Shown here: in pieces, positions 27,411-39,200 of the stretch
How positions within the stretch are numbered: the stretch's first letter is position 1
Layout of the letters: each line of letters begins with the position of its first letter
Origin: Spinacia oleracea
Lineage: Eukaryota > Streptophyta > Magnoliopsida > Caryophyllales > Amaranthaceae
Direction of reading: 5' to 3'
Length of the DNA: 64,000 nucleotides
Assembly: GCF_020520425.1 (NCBI RefSeq)
Contig: NC_079491.1
Span: forward strand, 25,473,449 to 25,537,448
Translations under genes and position numbers: made by a program
The notes under the pieces: model-generated
Database searches by the model: none
Told to the model about the DNA's origin: nothing
The model's input: only the letters and a program-made list of their open reading frames with translations

Positions 27411-28263
27411 TAGAGCTGTTAAAACGGTTATTCGAGTCGGGTCCGGGTCTGCTTATCTCGGGTCTCGGGTCATGATCTGGTCGGTCCTTGTCGGGTCTTT
27501 TTATCACCGGGTGCAAGTCGGGTTCAGGTAGGGTTCGGTCAGGTTGAATATTTATCGGGTCATGTCAGGTTATTTTTCCATTTCGGTATAGGTCGGGTTC
27601 GGGTCGGGTCTTTTCCTAGTCGGGTACAATTACGGGTTCGGGTATTAACGAGTCGGGTCAAGTTCGGATCGGATAATTATCGGGTCGGTTAAAATTCAGG
27701 TCGTGTTCACTATCGGACACGGGTTAAGACCGGGTACGATAGCTATCAGGATTAGTTAAGTTTTAACCTTATAATTAACTTTTATAAATTTGGTTAAATT
27801 TGGTTTCACGCTTTTCACTTGTTCTAGATTAGGTAATTATAAAAAATAATATTAACTTGATTTAAGTTATTATTTAGTTAGGTAAATGACAAATCGGGTT
27901 GTCAACAGGTCACGTAAATTCAGGTAACGGGTTGTCACGAATTGAGTCAATAACAAGTTTTATCGGGTTATAATCGGTTTCGGGTTGACATCGGGTCGGG
28001 TGTTGAATCGGTTCGGGTCATTTTTCGGTCGGGTAAGCTGACTCAGTTTTGTTGTCGGTTATATTTCGGTCGGGTATCAGGTTCGGGTCCGGGTCATGCA
28101 TTAACGGGTCGAAATCGATCGTCGGTTTTAACGGGTTTGATACGGTCGGGTTACGGGTTTCCTATTTTAACAAAATTTCGGGTGTCGGGTCGGGTCCGGG
28201 TCCTTAAAAATCCAGGTCGGTTCAGGTCGGTTTCTCGGGTCGGGTCAGTTTTTGACAGCTCTA
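27411..28263. mobile_element. hAT-type MITE, copy 2 (PRX-B intron 1)
   Basis: 853 bp, ends TAGAGCTGTTAAAA and TTTTTGACAGCTCTA, with perfect 8-bp duplication GGCCAAAT at 27403-27410 and 28264-28271. The interior is the reverse complement of the copy at 25812-26672, with shared AT-rich centre and GGGTCGGGT blocks. It accounts for most of intron 1. Confidence 0.93.
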
Positions 28264-28270
28264 GGCCAAA

Positions 28271-28503
28271 TAGTCAACTTAAATAATCAAAACATGATAC
28301 GAGATTTGACTTTTCTATGTGTGTGTGGTCCAAAGGGATTTCATGTGAGGGGATGTGATAAAGTATAAAACTAATCTTGGGATTTCTACCATCAACTTAA
28401 ATTTTTGGTTGAGTTGGTCCTTTGGCAATAACTCCGGAAATGAAGTTGTCCACTTAAATAATCAAAATACGATACGAGATTTGATTATTCTGATGTGTGT
28501 GTG
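28271..28503 (+). repeat. Direct duplication before PRX-B exon 2
   Basis: CACTTAAATAATCAAAATAC...GATACGAGATTTGA...TGTGTGTGTGG occurs at about 28271-28328 and again at 28446-28503, roughly 175 bp apart; the second copy runs up to the splice acceptor at 28510-28511. Confidence 0.7.
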
Positions 28504-28508
28504 GATGA

Positions 28509-28733
<225 letters not shown>

Positions 28734-28747
28734 TGAAACTAAATAAA

Positions 28748-29542
28748 GGACAAATTATTTTTTATCACCTAAAAAAATCAAAAAATTATTTTTTTACCAC
28801 CTAAAAATTAATACTTGTATTTTACCACCTAAAAAAATTAAAATTTATTTTTTACCACTTGAAAACAGAAAAAAAGGATGTTATCGTTATGTGGGGCTTA
28901 CTAATTCAATTTTTCTCCAATTTTATACACTCACTATGTGATTTTCTTTAACTGTTTCACCCTCCTCTATTCGTTTCCATTGAATTTTGTTAATTTTGTG
29001 AATTAATGAGAGAAAAAATCAAGTGAATTCATAAAAAAAATGAAGTATGGGAAGATAAATGAGTTAAATACATAAAATCGTGGAGGAAAAGAAAATATTA
29101 GCTATATTATCGTTATTGTGGCCTTCCACCACTACAAGAATTTGTATCTTTAACGACAACCTAATTACGACGGGTCAAAAACCCCGTCGCAAAAGCCTAT
29201 TGCGATGGGGCTAACAACCAAACAAAAACGGGAATAACCGTCGCAAATGTCTTTTATGACGGGTTAACGACGAGATTTTCCATTAACGATAGCCCCTTTT
29301 TATGGCAGGTTCGCGACAGGAAATCCCGTCATTAATCAACAATTATTGGCCTTTAGCGACGGGATTTCCCGTCGTTAATGGTACAATTTTTTGTAGTGCA
29401 CATAAGGGTTTCATCTACTTTTTCCATTTTTAATTGGTGAAAAACAAGTTTAAAATTTTTTAGGTGGTAAAATATAAGTTTTAGTTTTTTAGATGATAAA
29501 AAAAAATTTGATTTTTTTTGAATGGTAAAAAATAATTTATCC
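28748..29542. mobile_element. Foldback element in PRX-B intron 2
   Basis: Long imperfect inverted repeats made of TTTTTACCACCTAAAAAA-type words start GGACAAATTATTTTTT at the left and end with the complement at 29542. Flanks CTAAATAAA and CTCAAAAAT agree at only six of nine bases, so the target duplication is doubtful. A CACTA MITE is nested inside. Confidence 0.6.
29130..29398. mobile_element. CACTA MITE nested in the foldback element
   Basis: 269 bp, ends CACTACAAGAATTTGTA and ACAATTTTTTGTAGTG, with 3-bp duplication CAC at 29127-29129 and 29399-29401. Internal CCCGTCG / CGACGGG words. The CACTA end and 3-bp duplication define the superfamily. Confidence 0.88.
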
Positions 29543-30603
29543 CTCAAAAATAGGGATATATTAACCTATAAGCTATAGAGTATTACGTACTGCACGTAGT
29601 AATTATAAAGAAATAGGGAGTATTACGATATCTTGTGTTTTGTTTAACGTTTCTAATATCTGAATTTTTGTTACCTATTTTCAGCTTGGTGGACCAAGTT
29701 GGACTGTACCATTAGGAAGAAGAGATTCAACTACGGCTAGTCTAACTTTAGCTAATTCTGATATTCCTGCCCCTTTCCTCAACATAACCGAACTCCTTAG
29801 ATCATTTTCGAACAAAGGCTTTTCTCCTCAAGAAATGGTTGCTTTATCAGGTATTCCAATCATTATTCTTTAGAGAAAGTACGAGGCTTTTGATTTTGCT
29901 TGGGTGCGTCTATGAAATTCCTATTATACTCTTAGTCCCTTACTAACTTGTTAAGTTTGTTTAAATGAGATAAATAGTATATAATATCATTTCAAACAAA
30001 AAAATATACAATTTCTCATTTATATAAATAACTACATACTACATATTCCATACTGTCAGAGGACCAACTCAACCAAAAGTTTAGGATGATGGTTGAATTG
30101 AAGCCCCAAGATTAGTTTTATACTTTATCACATACGACATTTGTTTCATAAAATGACAATATTCATATAAAATATAACGCATACATCACATGCATAAAGA
30201 TAAAATTAAGGATACATATCAACTCTCTAAATAGATCGAAACTAAAATACATTTTATGCGTTATTGTAGGTGCGCACACCATTGGGCAAGCAAGATGCAC
30301 AACTTTCCCAACACGGATCTATAACGAGACTAACATAAACTCCACATTTGCTACGTCTTTGCAAGCAAATTGTCCTCGTAATGGAGGGGATGACAACCTT
30401 TCACCACTGGACAGAACAAGTTCAACAACGTTTGATAATGCATATTTTACCAACTTGTTAAGCCTAGAGGGTGTTCTTCATACCGACCAAGAATTATTTA
30501 ATGGGAATGGTACAGGAACCACTGACTCTTTTGTCTCGTCTTATAGTTCGAGTTCTTCTACATTCTTCACCGATTTCTCTGATGCAATGGTTAAGATGGG
30601 TAA

Positions 30604-31162
30604 TGTTCCGGGTGTGGAACTGGAGGAGCCCTGCTTGGTGATGCTGCCCTGTCAGACAGAACGAACGTAAGCTAACCTCGGGGGTTTAACCGAGGAAACC
30701 CCCTCCTATGCCTAAGTCAGCGAATGAGATAATGTTCTAGAGAGAGAAAGTAGAGAGGGTTAAGAATTGTACTTGTATTGAACGTGTCCGCAAATGAATG
30801 GGGACGGCAGTATTTATAGGCGTACTATTCAGTACTTTGGCCTATTCAGATGTTGCCGTGTGTACGCTAGTGATGTACTTGTTGTTTGTCCTTTTGCTTA
30901 ACGACGTATCTATGTTGTCGTCTAGCAGGTCGTTTTCCCGCAGACCTGAGGGTCTGTGCGGTTCTTGAGGACTTGTGGTACTTTCAATAGGTACTTCCTG
31001 CGGTTGCTTTGCTTGATCTGTCTTATCTGATGTCCGATGGTCTCCTGTGACATGGATGATCTGCTAGGTTACTTCTACTCCGTACAACTAGTCCCCAAGA
31101 GTAGGGCTGACTACTTGGAGTTAGACCTGCTCTTTCAGTGTTCTTTGGCTGCATCCTGTACA
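30604..31162 (-). repeat. 3' LTR of Tat element
   Basis: 559 bp. Plus-strand ends are TGTTCCGGG and TCCTGTACA. It contains, at 31085-31137, a copy of the DNA that lies just outside the LTR (31161-31213), including the polypurine tract. Confidence 0.95.
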
Positions 31163-31178
31163 ACTAGTCCCCAAGAGT
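31163..31178 (-). other. Polypurine tract of Tat element
   Basis: On the minus strand TCTTGGGGACTAGT directly precedes the LTR start TGTACAGG. A TTGGGG core matches the tract of the other Tat element (AATTGGGGGCAAAC at 49174-49187). Confidence 0.65.
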
Positions 31179-31390
31179 AGGGCTGACTACTTGGAGTTAG
31201 ACCTGCTCTTTCCGGTCATAACTTGCGCGATTGTCTGTACGTTTTTTTTTTTTTTTTTTTTAAACCGTCGTGGTTTTACTGTAGTTAGCGTTCGAAAGGA
31301 GAATAAACCGTCATGGTTTATTGCGCCCCACGTGTCCTTCATCCAGGTAGGTGACTCGAAGGGTCTTCAAATCTTGGCCGTTTATTTCTC

Positions 31391-31403
31391 CTTTTAAATA
31401 CGG
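31391..31403 (+). promoter_or_regulatory. Putative TATA box for the antisense gene
   Basis: CTTTTAAATACGG lies ahead of a pyrimidine-rich leader (CTTCTTCTCTCTCCTC, about 31415-31440) and the 5' UTR intron of the antisense gene. Position and context suit a plant RNA polymerase II core promoter; this is inference. Confidence 0.4.
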
Positions 31404-31996
31404 GTTTCAGTTACTTTCTTCTTCTCTCTCCTCTTTCTTACCTTCTTCATTTTCTTACTCTCCTCTAACTTCACTTTGCTTCGAACTTAATTTCGCCATT
31501 TCCCGAGTACTCTAACTCCAAGTTCTTTGCTTTCTTGTGTTTTCGTATTATTCCGGTGATTGCGCATTCGCTGGTGGTGGTGTTTTCTTCTGAAATTATC
31601 GAGGTTTTTTGGGTTCGTGTTTTTCTTCGAGGGTTTCTAGTCCGCCATTGTTGAACTTCTTTCTTCGCCCTTCTCTTTTCCAGGTAATTCTTTTGCTTTT
31701 TCTTTGCTGCATTCTTTGGTTTTGCATGTACATTCAACTGTTTTAGTAGTTTTTGTGAGTTTTTTGTGGTATGTGTTCTTTGAATGAAATGTGGGAGTGT
31801 TTGTGTTTTTTGGCTTCGCCATTTCTGCGTTTCTTGGAGTTTTTCGTCTTCTTCTTCCTTTTCTCTTTTTTATTTTTATTTTTACATTACATGTATATTT
31901 TTGTGTCGTTTTGCTCTTTTTTCTCTGTCGTTTTGCCTTGACTTTTCTCCTTCTACCCTTTGTTTATTCTTCTTTCTTTCTTCTTTTTTCTTTCAG

Positions 31997-34900
31997 TCAA
32001 CATGTCTGATACCTCTGATAGTGCCAACCCTAGTAGCCCTGGGTATATGAGCGATTCCTCCGAGCCATATTCTCCTTCTTCCCCTTCCTCTGTCTCTTTA
32101 CCCTCTGATGAAGAGGCTAGGACAGTAGCAGAGAATAGAACTAAGTCTATGCATGATGTTATCTCTCGTTCTGAGCCTGCGGTGATATCTATCTCCAGTG
32201 GGTCTTCCTCTGGGGGTGTGTCTCCCGTCGCTGGCAGGGCTACGCCTGTTGTGTCAGGGCCTACTCCTGCCTTTCGTCAACGTCTTAGAGAACTGCGCCA
32301 TGAACATTTGGCCAGTGCGGTTCGATTGAACCCTCCCCCTAATGCCCCTATTGGGCTAGACATCCAACCCCTGGCCGAAGTAGCTTGGTTGGACAGTTTT
32401 GATCAACTAGACGGGCCTTTTATTGGGAGTACTGATGGGTCGTTGCATGTTTACCGCAGACGTTCTCCGATGGCAAGTGGTCCTAGCAGTGGTTTCGGCG
32501 ACGCAGAGCATCATCCTGAGAATCCCATTCTCGAGGAGGTGGGGCTTCTCCGACCGTTTCCGTTGTATGTTGAGGAAGATTTGCTCGTTGGCTCGACTGA
32601 GAGTTATTTAACTCCTGAAGTTTCATATGGTCCCTTAAACGCTGCGCCGGATGCGGATTGGCTCAAAGCAGCTCGTCAACATGATTATCCTGGTGTTGGA
32701 AGGGAGCTTTATGCTTTTCCCCCTGGATACGAGCTGGTTGTCCCCGCAGATGATGCTCGTATTACTGCTCCTCCCCCAGGTCATATTGGGTTGTATTCAT
32801 ATCATCTGGACTTTGGGCTGCGCTTTCCCCTGGATCCAACCTTGGCCAAATTCTTGAAGGCTTTTAATGTCTGCCTGGCGCAGCTTCATCCGTTTGCTAT
32901 ACGGACTTTGGTCTGCTACTTGTGGGTGGTGCGTTTCAAAGGCTTCCCTGAGACTCTCTCTTTGTGCAAACGACTGCACAGTATTCGAAGCAGTGATAAC
33001 AAGGAAGGGAGCATTGGTTGGTTTACCACTTACACTGCTCGAGGCAAAATGACCTGCTTGGGCAACCCCACTGGGCAGAGGGATTGGAAGGGTCGATTCT
33101 TCTGGCTTCGAGTTCCCGCTGACTTTCCTTTGCCTCGTAGCTTTGTTTCTCCAAATGGCAAGATGGAGGGTGTGGAGGTTTTGGTTGGTCATAACTTGGA
33201 GGATGCTGCTTATGAGTGGTTTGACTCAGTAGTTAAGCGCGACGCGAACGGAAAGGACGTCGGCCGTGCCCCTAAGAATTGGCTGCCTCAGTCGATGTAT
33301 ATTCTGCGGAATGATGTTCTTTCCGCTATGCACTTGTGCAACACTCATCCTCATGGTACATTTTTCTTTCTTTTTTTTTTTTTTTTTTTTTTTTTGTTTG
33401 TTTTGTACTTAGCTTTTTTTTTATAGAACCCCTTGATATGAGCTCCCTGGGTTTAAATAACATTTTCTTATGTTTCCTTGTCCTGCTAGGTCGTCAACAC
33501 CTTGATATGAGCTCCCTGGGTTTAACTGCTGATGGAACCCCCCAGACTAACGAGCCAGCTGAAGACCCCGCCAATGCTTACCGTACCATAGCTGATGTTG
33601 TTGGCGGACGCAGAGCAAGCTCTCGACGAACTGTTCGAGGGGGGAGTTCTGCTGCTAGTCGTACTGCTAGAGGTGGGGGTTCTGTGGCTAGCCGCACTAG
33701 CAGAGGGGGAGGCTCTGCAGGAGTAACCGCTGGGGCGAGCACCTCAACGCCACGTTCTGCCCCTGTTTCTCGGGCTACCCCTTCTATATCTGCCTCTGCT
33801 CGGCGTGGTCAGACCACACGGGGAGGGGGTAATATTGCGGGCCAACGTCGGCCTCGCCCTGAGACGGAAAGCGTTTCTGTTGACGTTACGCGAACTGCTG
33901 CAGACCAATTGCAATCTGCTCATCCTGACCAAGTCGTGAATTCCTCTATCTCCGAGCAGGTGGAGATCGTGACCGAGGAGCAGGACGTCCCTTTTGTGTA
34001 GCGCCCAGGTAAGCGCATTTGCACTGGGGAGGGTTCTCGCTCGCAGGAGCAGGCCCAAGCTTCTGCCCCTGCTAACCAAAGCACCGCTTCTCTTCCTACT
34101 TCATCTGCTGCTCTTGCTGCTTATTTGGAGGAGCAACTGAGGTTGCCTGAGTCTTCTGTTCCTGCTTTTGTGAATATTAGGAACGGGGAATTTCTGGAGA
34201 AGGAGGCCATTGATGTTCGCCCTGTGGTGAACCCTGAGTTGGCTGCCTGTTTCTCCCCTGCGCCGATTAGCGATGACATCTTCGTTCCTCACTGGGATGT
34301 TAGAGCTAACGAGTCTTTGTATGCCAGCTTCCCAGAGAAAGGCGGAACGTTGGCATACCGGATGTTGAAGGGGTTAACACTGCCAGCTGACCGCCCTCTT
34401 GAGCGTGTTTACACCCCTGGGGCTAACGCCTGCCAAAAGGTGTTAGAGGTAAGAAGCTTTTGAATCTATGCTGTTTTTATACTTAGCCATTTTTTGCATG
34501 TTTTTGTACTTAGCCATTTTTTTTTTATTATTTGCAGGCTGGGGTTGCTGTGAAGGAGCTCTGTGACTTCTTTTTCTTCTATCAGAGGAAGCATGATGAA
34601 CATCTTGCTCTTCTTGAAGAAAAGGACAGGCAGATCCGAGACCTGACCCTGGAAAACGAAAGAGCATCCTCCTCCCTCACTATTGCCAATGCCAATGTTC
34701 AAACGATATCCGTCGAAAGAGACAACTTGGCTAGTGAGGTTGTAGCTCTGCGCCTAACTGGGGAGAATTTAGCTAAAGCTCAGACGGAGGTGGAGGCGGA
34801 GAGGAAACGTACTGAGGATTTGGCGGAGCAGCTAAGCTTTGTTGAGCAGAGGCATGCTGATGAGCTGGCAGAACTTCGCCTTTCTGTGCAGAAGGAGGTG

Positions 34901-35209
34901 GCTGCTGCTGTGCGAGAATTTTGTCGCTCTGACGCTCAGTATGCCCTTCTAACGCAGAGGTATGATGGCGGGTAGAAAGCGGCCTCTCTCATAATCAAGC
35001 ACAAATATCCGCAGTTTGATTGGAGCTTGATCGAAGAGGACTGGCTTGCTGGCCTGCACCTTACCATTCTTAAGGAACTGCGGGAGGCTGAAGCTGCTGA
35101 GGGTCATGCCGTAGAGCCTAGTGATGTGCCCGACTTCTGCGTCGAGAACACTCACCCTGGAGATTTGCCTTTCTCAGATGAAGATGATGTTGCAGGCAAT
35201 GACGAATAA
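31997..35209 (+). pseudogene. Antisense gene of Tat element (Transposase_28-like N-terminus, coiled-coil C-terminus)
   Basis: Gene on the strand opposite to gag-pol. A 5' UTR intron (CAG|GTAATT at 31683/31684 to TTTCAG at 31996) precedes the ATG at 32002. Coding exons: 32002-33355, 33490-34448, 34538-35209, all GT-AG with matching phases. The N-terminal half has the region FPPGYELVVP...GLYSYHLDFGLRFPL typical of the 'putative gypsy type transposon' family (Pfam Transposase_28). The middle is Ser/Arg/Gly-rich, and the third exon encodes a coiled coil (LLEEKDRQIRDLTLENERAS onwards) and an acidic tail ending DEDDVAGNDE. Two in-frame TAG stops (33999-34001 and 34973-34975) interrupt it; the frame is otherwise conserved, so it is a recently damaged gene unless the stops are bypassed. 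Function is unknown in the family; no catalytic motif is apparent. Confidence 0.75.
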
Positions 35210-35559
35210 TGGGTGTGGCGGCTATCCCCCTGTTCTTCTTGTGTGACTGGGCCTGTTATGTAATAGTTTAGTTTTTAAACAATATTATTTAGGGTTTGCC
35301 CTGTTGGGTGGTGGCGTTTGTGCCATTCTGTTTTTGGAACAATTTACAGTTAGTTTATTTCTGCCTTTCTTCTCAGATATTCTTGAGCTGGGCTGGTGTA
35401 TTTACTGCCCAGAGCCATTTTGTAGGGCTGTACTTTGTTTATTTCCTTGGTTTTTAATGAAGGTATAGCCGCCGGCATTTGATATGCGTATTTTTGCTAG
35501 GTACTTAGCCAATTTTTGATATCTTGTTTGTCTTTTGGAAGTTCTAGCCTTGATCAGAG

Positions 35560-36010
35560 TCAAGCTTTATAGCATGTTTTATTACTACCTCCCCTTCTGG
35601 ATTGTCTTGGCTTTTGCCAAGGCAAACTTAGGGACTGCTCTGTGACATTTGTGCGGTATTCTAGCTAGCCTTTTGAGCTACCTTCAACCTTGAATTGCTT
35701 TGGCTTTGGTCAAGGCCAAAACTCGGAAATTGTTTTGCGTATTTTAAATAGGCTTTCTTGGGTTGCTTCCAATTTTGAATTGCCTTGGTTTTAGCCAAGG
35801 CAAAACTCAGAAATTGCTCTGCGATATTCTAACTAGCCTTTTGGGCTGTTTCCAATTTTGAATTGTCTTGGTTTTAGCCAAGGCAAAACTCAGAAATTGC
35901 TCTGCGATATTCTAACTAGCCTTTTGGGCTGTTTCCAATTTTGAATTGTCTTGGTTTTAGCCAAGGCAAAACTCAGAAATTTCTCTGCGATATTCTAACT
36001 TAGAAATTCA
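35560..36010 (+). repeat. 83-bp tandem repeat between pol and the antisense gene
   Basis: About five units. The last three are nearly identical, with GCCAAGGCAAAACTCAGAAA at 35794, 35877 and 35960 (period 83); earlier ones near 35617 and 35711 are diverged. Each unit has a small palindrome-like TTGGTTTTAGCCAAGG. It resembles the tandem arrays reported in Retand-type elements. Confidence 0.9.
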
Positions 36011-36227
36011 TCATGACACTGTTCTTCAGCTGACTTGAGTGATCAAGTCAAGTCATCTGTTGGATGTGTGTGTCATGACGTATTTCTAAGTTACGTCGTG
36101 CTTTGCTTATCACTTTATCTTTTCTTGGAACCGCCAAGCTCATTTTATTATATGTATTCTGTAAGAAGGAGTACAAAGAGGGATAATTTTGGCTTATCCT
36201 GCCTTATCATTGTATAGGTCATCTGTA

Positions 36228-39200
36228 CTAAACATAGTATTTTTTGAGCATGTTGGCGTTCCAACTATTCTTTAGCTCTTTTCCATCCATTGTCATAAGA
36301 TGATATGAGCCAGGGGCTATCTCCCTTGTGATCTGGTATGGTCCTTCCCAATTTGCAGTGAATTTCCCCTCTGCCTTGCCCTTTCCTGTAGCTGCTGTTC
36401 GTCTAAGTACCAGGTCTCCCACATGCATAGGCCTGTGCTTGACTCTTTTGTTGTAAGCTCTGCTCATTCTCTCTTTGTTTGCTGTGAGCCTCAGCTCTGC
36501 TAGCAACCTTACCTCTGGCAGAAGGTCTAATGATTCCCTCATGAGTTGTTCATTGGTGCTTTCATCATAGTACTGCACTCTGAAACTGGGCAGGCCAACC
36601 TCCACCGGTAATACTGCTTCTGCTCCAAAGGCTAACTTGTAGGGACTTTCTCCTGTCGCCTCCTTCTCAGTTATTCTATTGGACCACAAAATTTCTGGTA
36701 TGAGGTCTGCCCATGCACCCTTAAAATCCTCTATTTTCTTTCGCAGAGCTCCAAGGATCTGTTTGTTCGCCGCCTCGGCCTGTCCATTGCTCTGTGGGTG
36801 GCATACTGATGCGTAAGCAAATTTGATTCTTAGCTCTGCGCAATAATCTTTTACCGGTGTGCAATCGAATTGTGTCCCGTGATCAAAGACCAAACTTTCT
36901 GGGATGCCAAATCTTGTGATGATGTTTCTCCAGATGAAGTCTTTCATTCGTTTCGCTGTTATGCTTTTTGTGGGCTCTGCTTCTATCCATTTGGTGAAAT
37001 AATCCACTGCCACGATCAGGTATCTTCTTCCTCCACTCGCGGCTGTAAACGGACCCAGGATGTCCATTCCCCACTGAGCGAATGGTATGGGATTGACGAT
37101 TGGTTGCAGATCATTTGAGGGCTGATTGATTACTTGAGCGAACTTTTGGCATTTGTCGCATTTCTTCACGTATGATTGCGAGTCACTCACCATAGTTGGC
37201 CAATAGTACCCTGCCCTGAGGGCTTTCAAAGCTAGTGTTCTACCCCCAATATGATTACCGCATATGCCCTCATGAATTTCTTCAATGATTCTCTGTGATT
37301 CCTCCGTTGAGACGCATCTCAGCAGGGGTAGGGAGAAGGATTTTTTGTACAATCTGCCCTGGTAGATCACAAACCAGTGTTCATTTCGCTTTATCTTCTT
37401 CTGTTCTGGCTCTGCTGTAGGGAGACCCCTGCCAAGCTTGTATGATACTATACTGTCGTACCACTGAGGCTCTGTGCTGATGGAATTTACCATGGGCCTC
37501 TTATCGATACTCTTCTCTTCCTGTACTTCCACCATCACTGTTCTTTCCAGGTCTTGCAGCGAAGAGCTTGCTAATTTTGAGAGAGCATCTGCTTGGCTAT
37601 TCTCTGCCCTGGGGACCAATTGGATCTCGAAGCTTTCCAACTGGGCTACTGCTTCTTTCATTAGTGCCAGATACCTCTGCATGGACGGTTCTCGAGCTTC
37701 ATACTCGCCTTTATACTGACTGGCCACTAACTGGGAATCTGTTTTCAACACGATTTTCTTAGCATCCGCTGCCTTGCACATTTGAATGCCTGCGATCGCT
37801 GCTTCGTACTCTGCTTCATTATTTGAGGTTTTGAATTTGAACTTTATGGCATATTCAAAGACATTACCTTCTGGTGAAGTCATTATAATGCCTGCTCCTG
37901 ACCCTGTTACTGCGGCTGAGCCATCTACATATATCTGCCAGGTCCCCAGAGGTTCTTCTTCTTCTTCGTACGATGCCTCAGCTATGAAGTCTGCTAATGC
38001 CTGTGCCTTTATGGTCGTTCTTGGCCTGTATTCAATATCGTACTCTGAGAGTTCTACCGCCCATTTCAGCAATCTGCCTGAGGTATCCAGCCTTCGCAAT
38101 GATTTCTCCAAAGGCTGATTTGTTAATACTTGTACCTTGTGAGCGTCGAAGTATGGTTTCAGCTTCCTGGCAGCTATCATAATTGCGAAGGCCATTTTTT
38201 CGATCAGTGGGTACCTCTGCTCTGCGGGGTTGAGAATGTGACTGACGAAATATACTGGTTGTTGGGCTTTGTCCTTTTCCACTATTAAGGCTGCTGCTAC
38301 AGTCTTTTTGGAGGCCGAGATGTACAACTGCAAAACATCTCCTACTTCTGGTCTGGCTATTGTTGGGAGGCTCTTTAGGTGATTCTTTACCTCTGCGAAT
38401 GCCTTTTTTTGCTCTGCTTCCCACTTGAATGTTTTGTTGCCTTTCAGTACCTGAAAAAATGGGAGGGATCTATCTGCGGATTTACTGATAAAACGAGTGA
38501 GTGCTGCCATCTTTCCCGTTAATCTCTGCACATCTCGTATGTTCTTTGGCTCTGGCAAGTTGAGTATGGCCTCCACCTTCTCTGGGTTGGCATCTATTCC
38601 CCTTTCACTGACCAGAAATCCCAGGAACTTTCCTGACTTAACACCGAACACACATTTCTTTGGGTTTAGTTTCATGCCGTACTGTCTCAACGTAGCAAAT
38701 GTTTCTCGCAGGTCTGCGATGTGATTGGCCTCTTTTTTGCTCTTGACTATGGAATCATCCACATATACTTCCACATTCCGGCCCTTTTGCTGTGCGAATA
38801 TCTTATCTACAAGCTTTTGGTAGGTTGCACCCGCATTTTTCAGGCCGAATGGCATAGCTTTGTAGTTATAAACTCCAGCGTCTGTGATGAAAGCAGCTTT
38901 CTTACGATCTCATTCGAGTAAACTGATCTGATGGTAGCCGGAAAATGCATCCATGAAACTCAAGAGAGCGTGTCCACTGGTGGAATCAACCAGCTGGTCT
39001 ATTCTGGGCAATGGGTAACAGTCCTTCGGACAGGCCTTGTTTAGGTCCGTGAAGTCTACACACATCCTCCATTGACCGTTTGCTTTCTTTACCATCACAA
39101 CGTTAGCCAGCCATTCTGGGTAATCGCACTCTTCTATGAACTTGGCTGCTAGCAATTTGTTGATTTCTTCTTGGATGGCAACATTCTTCTCTGTCGAAAA

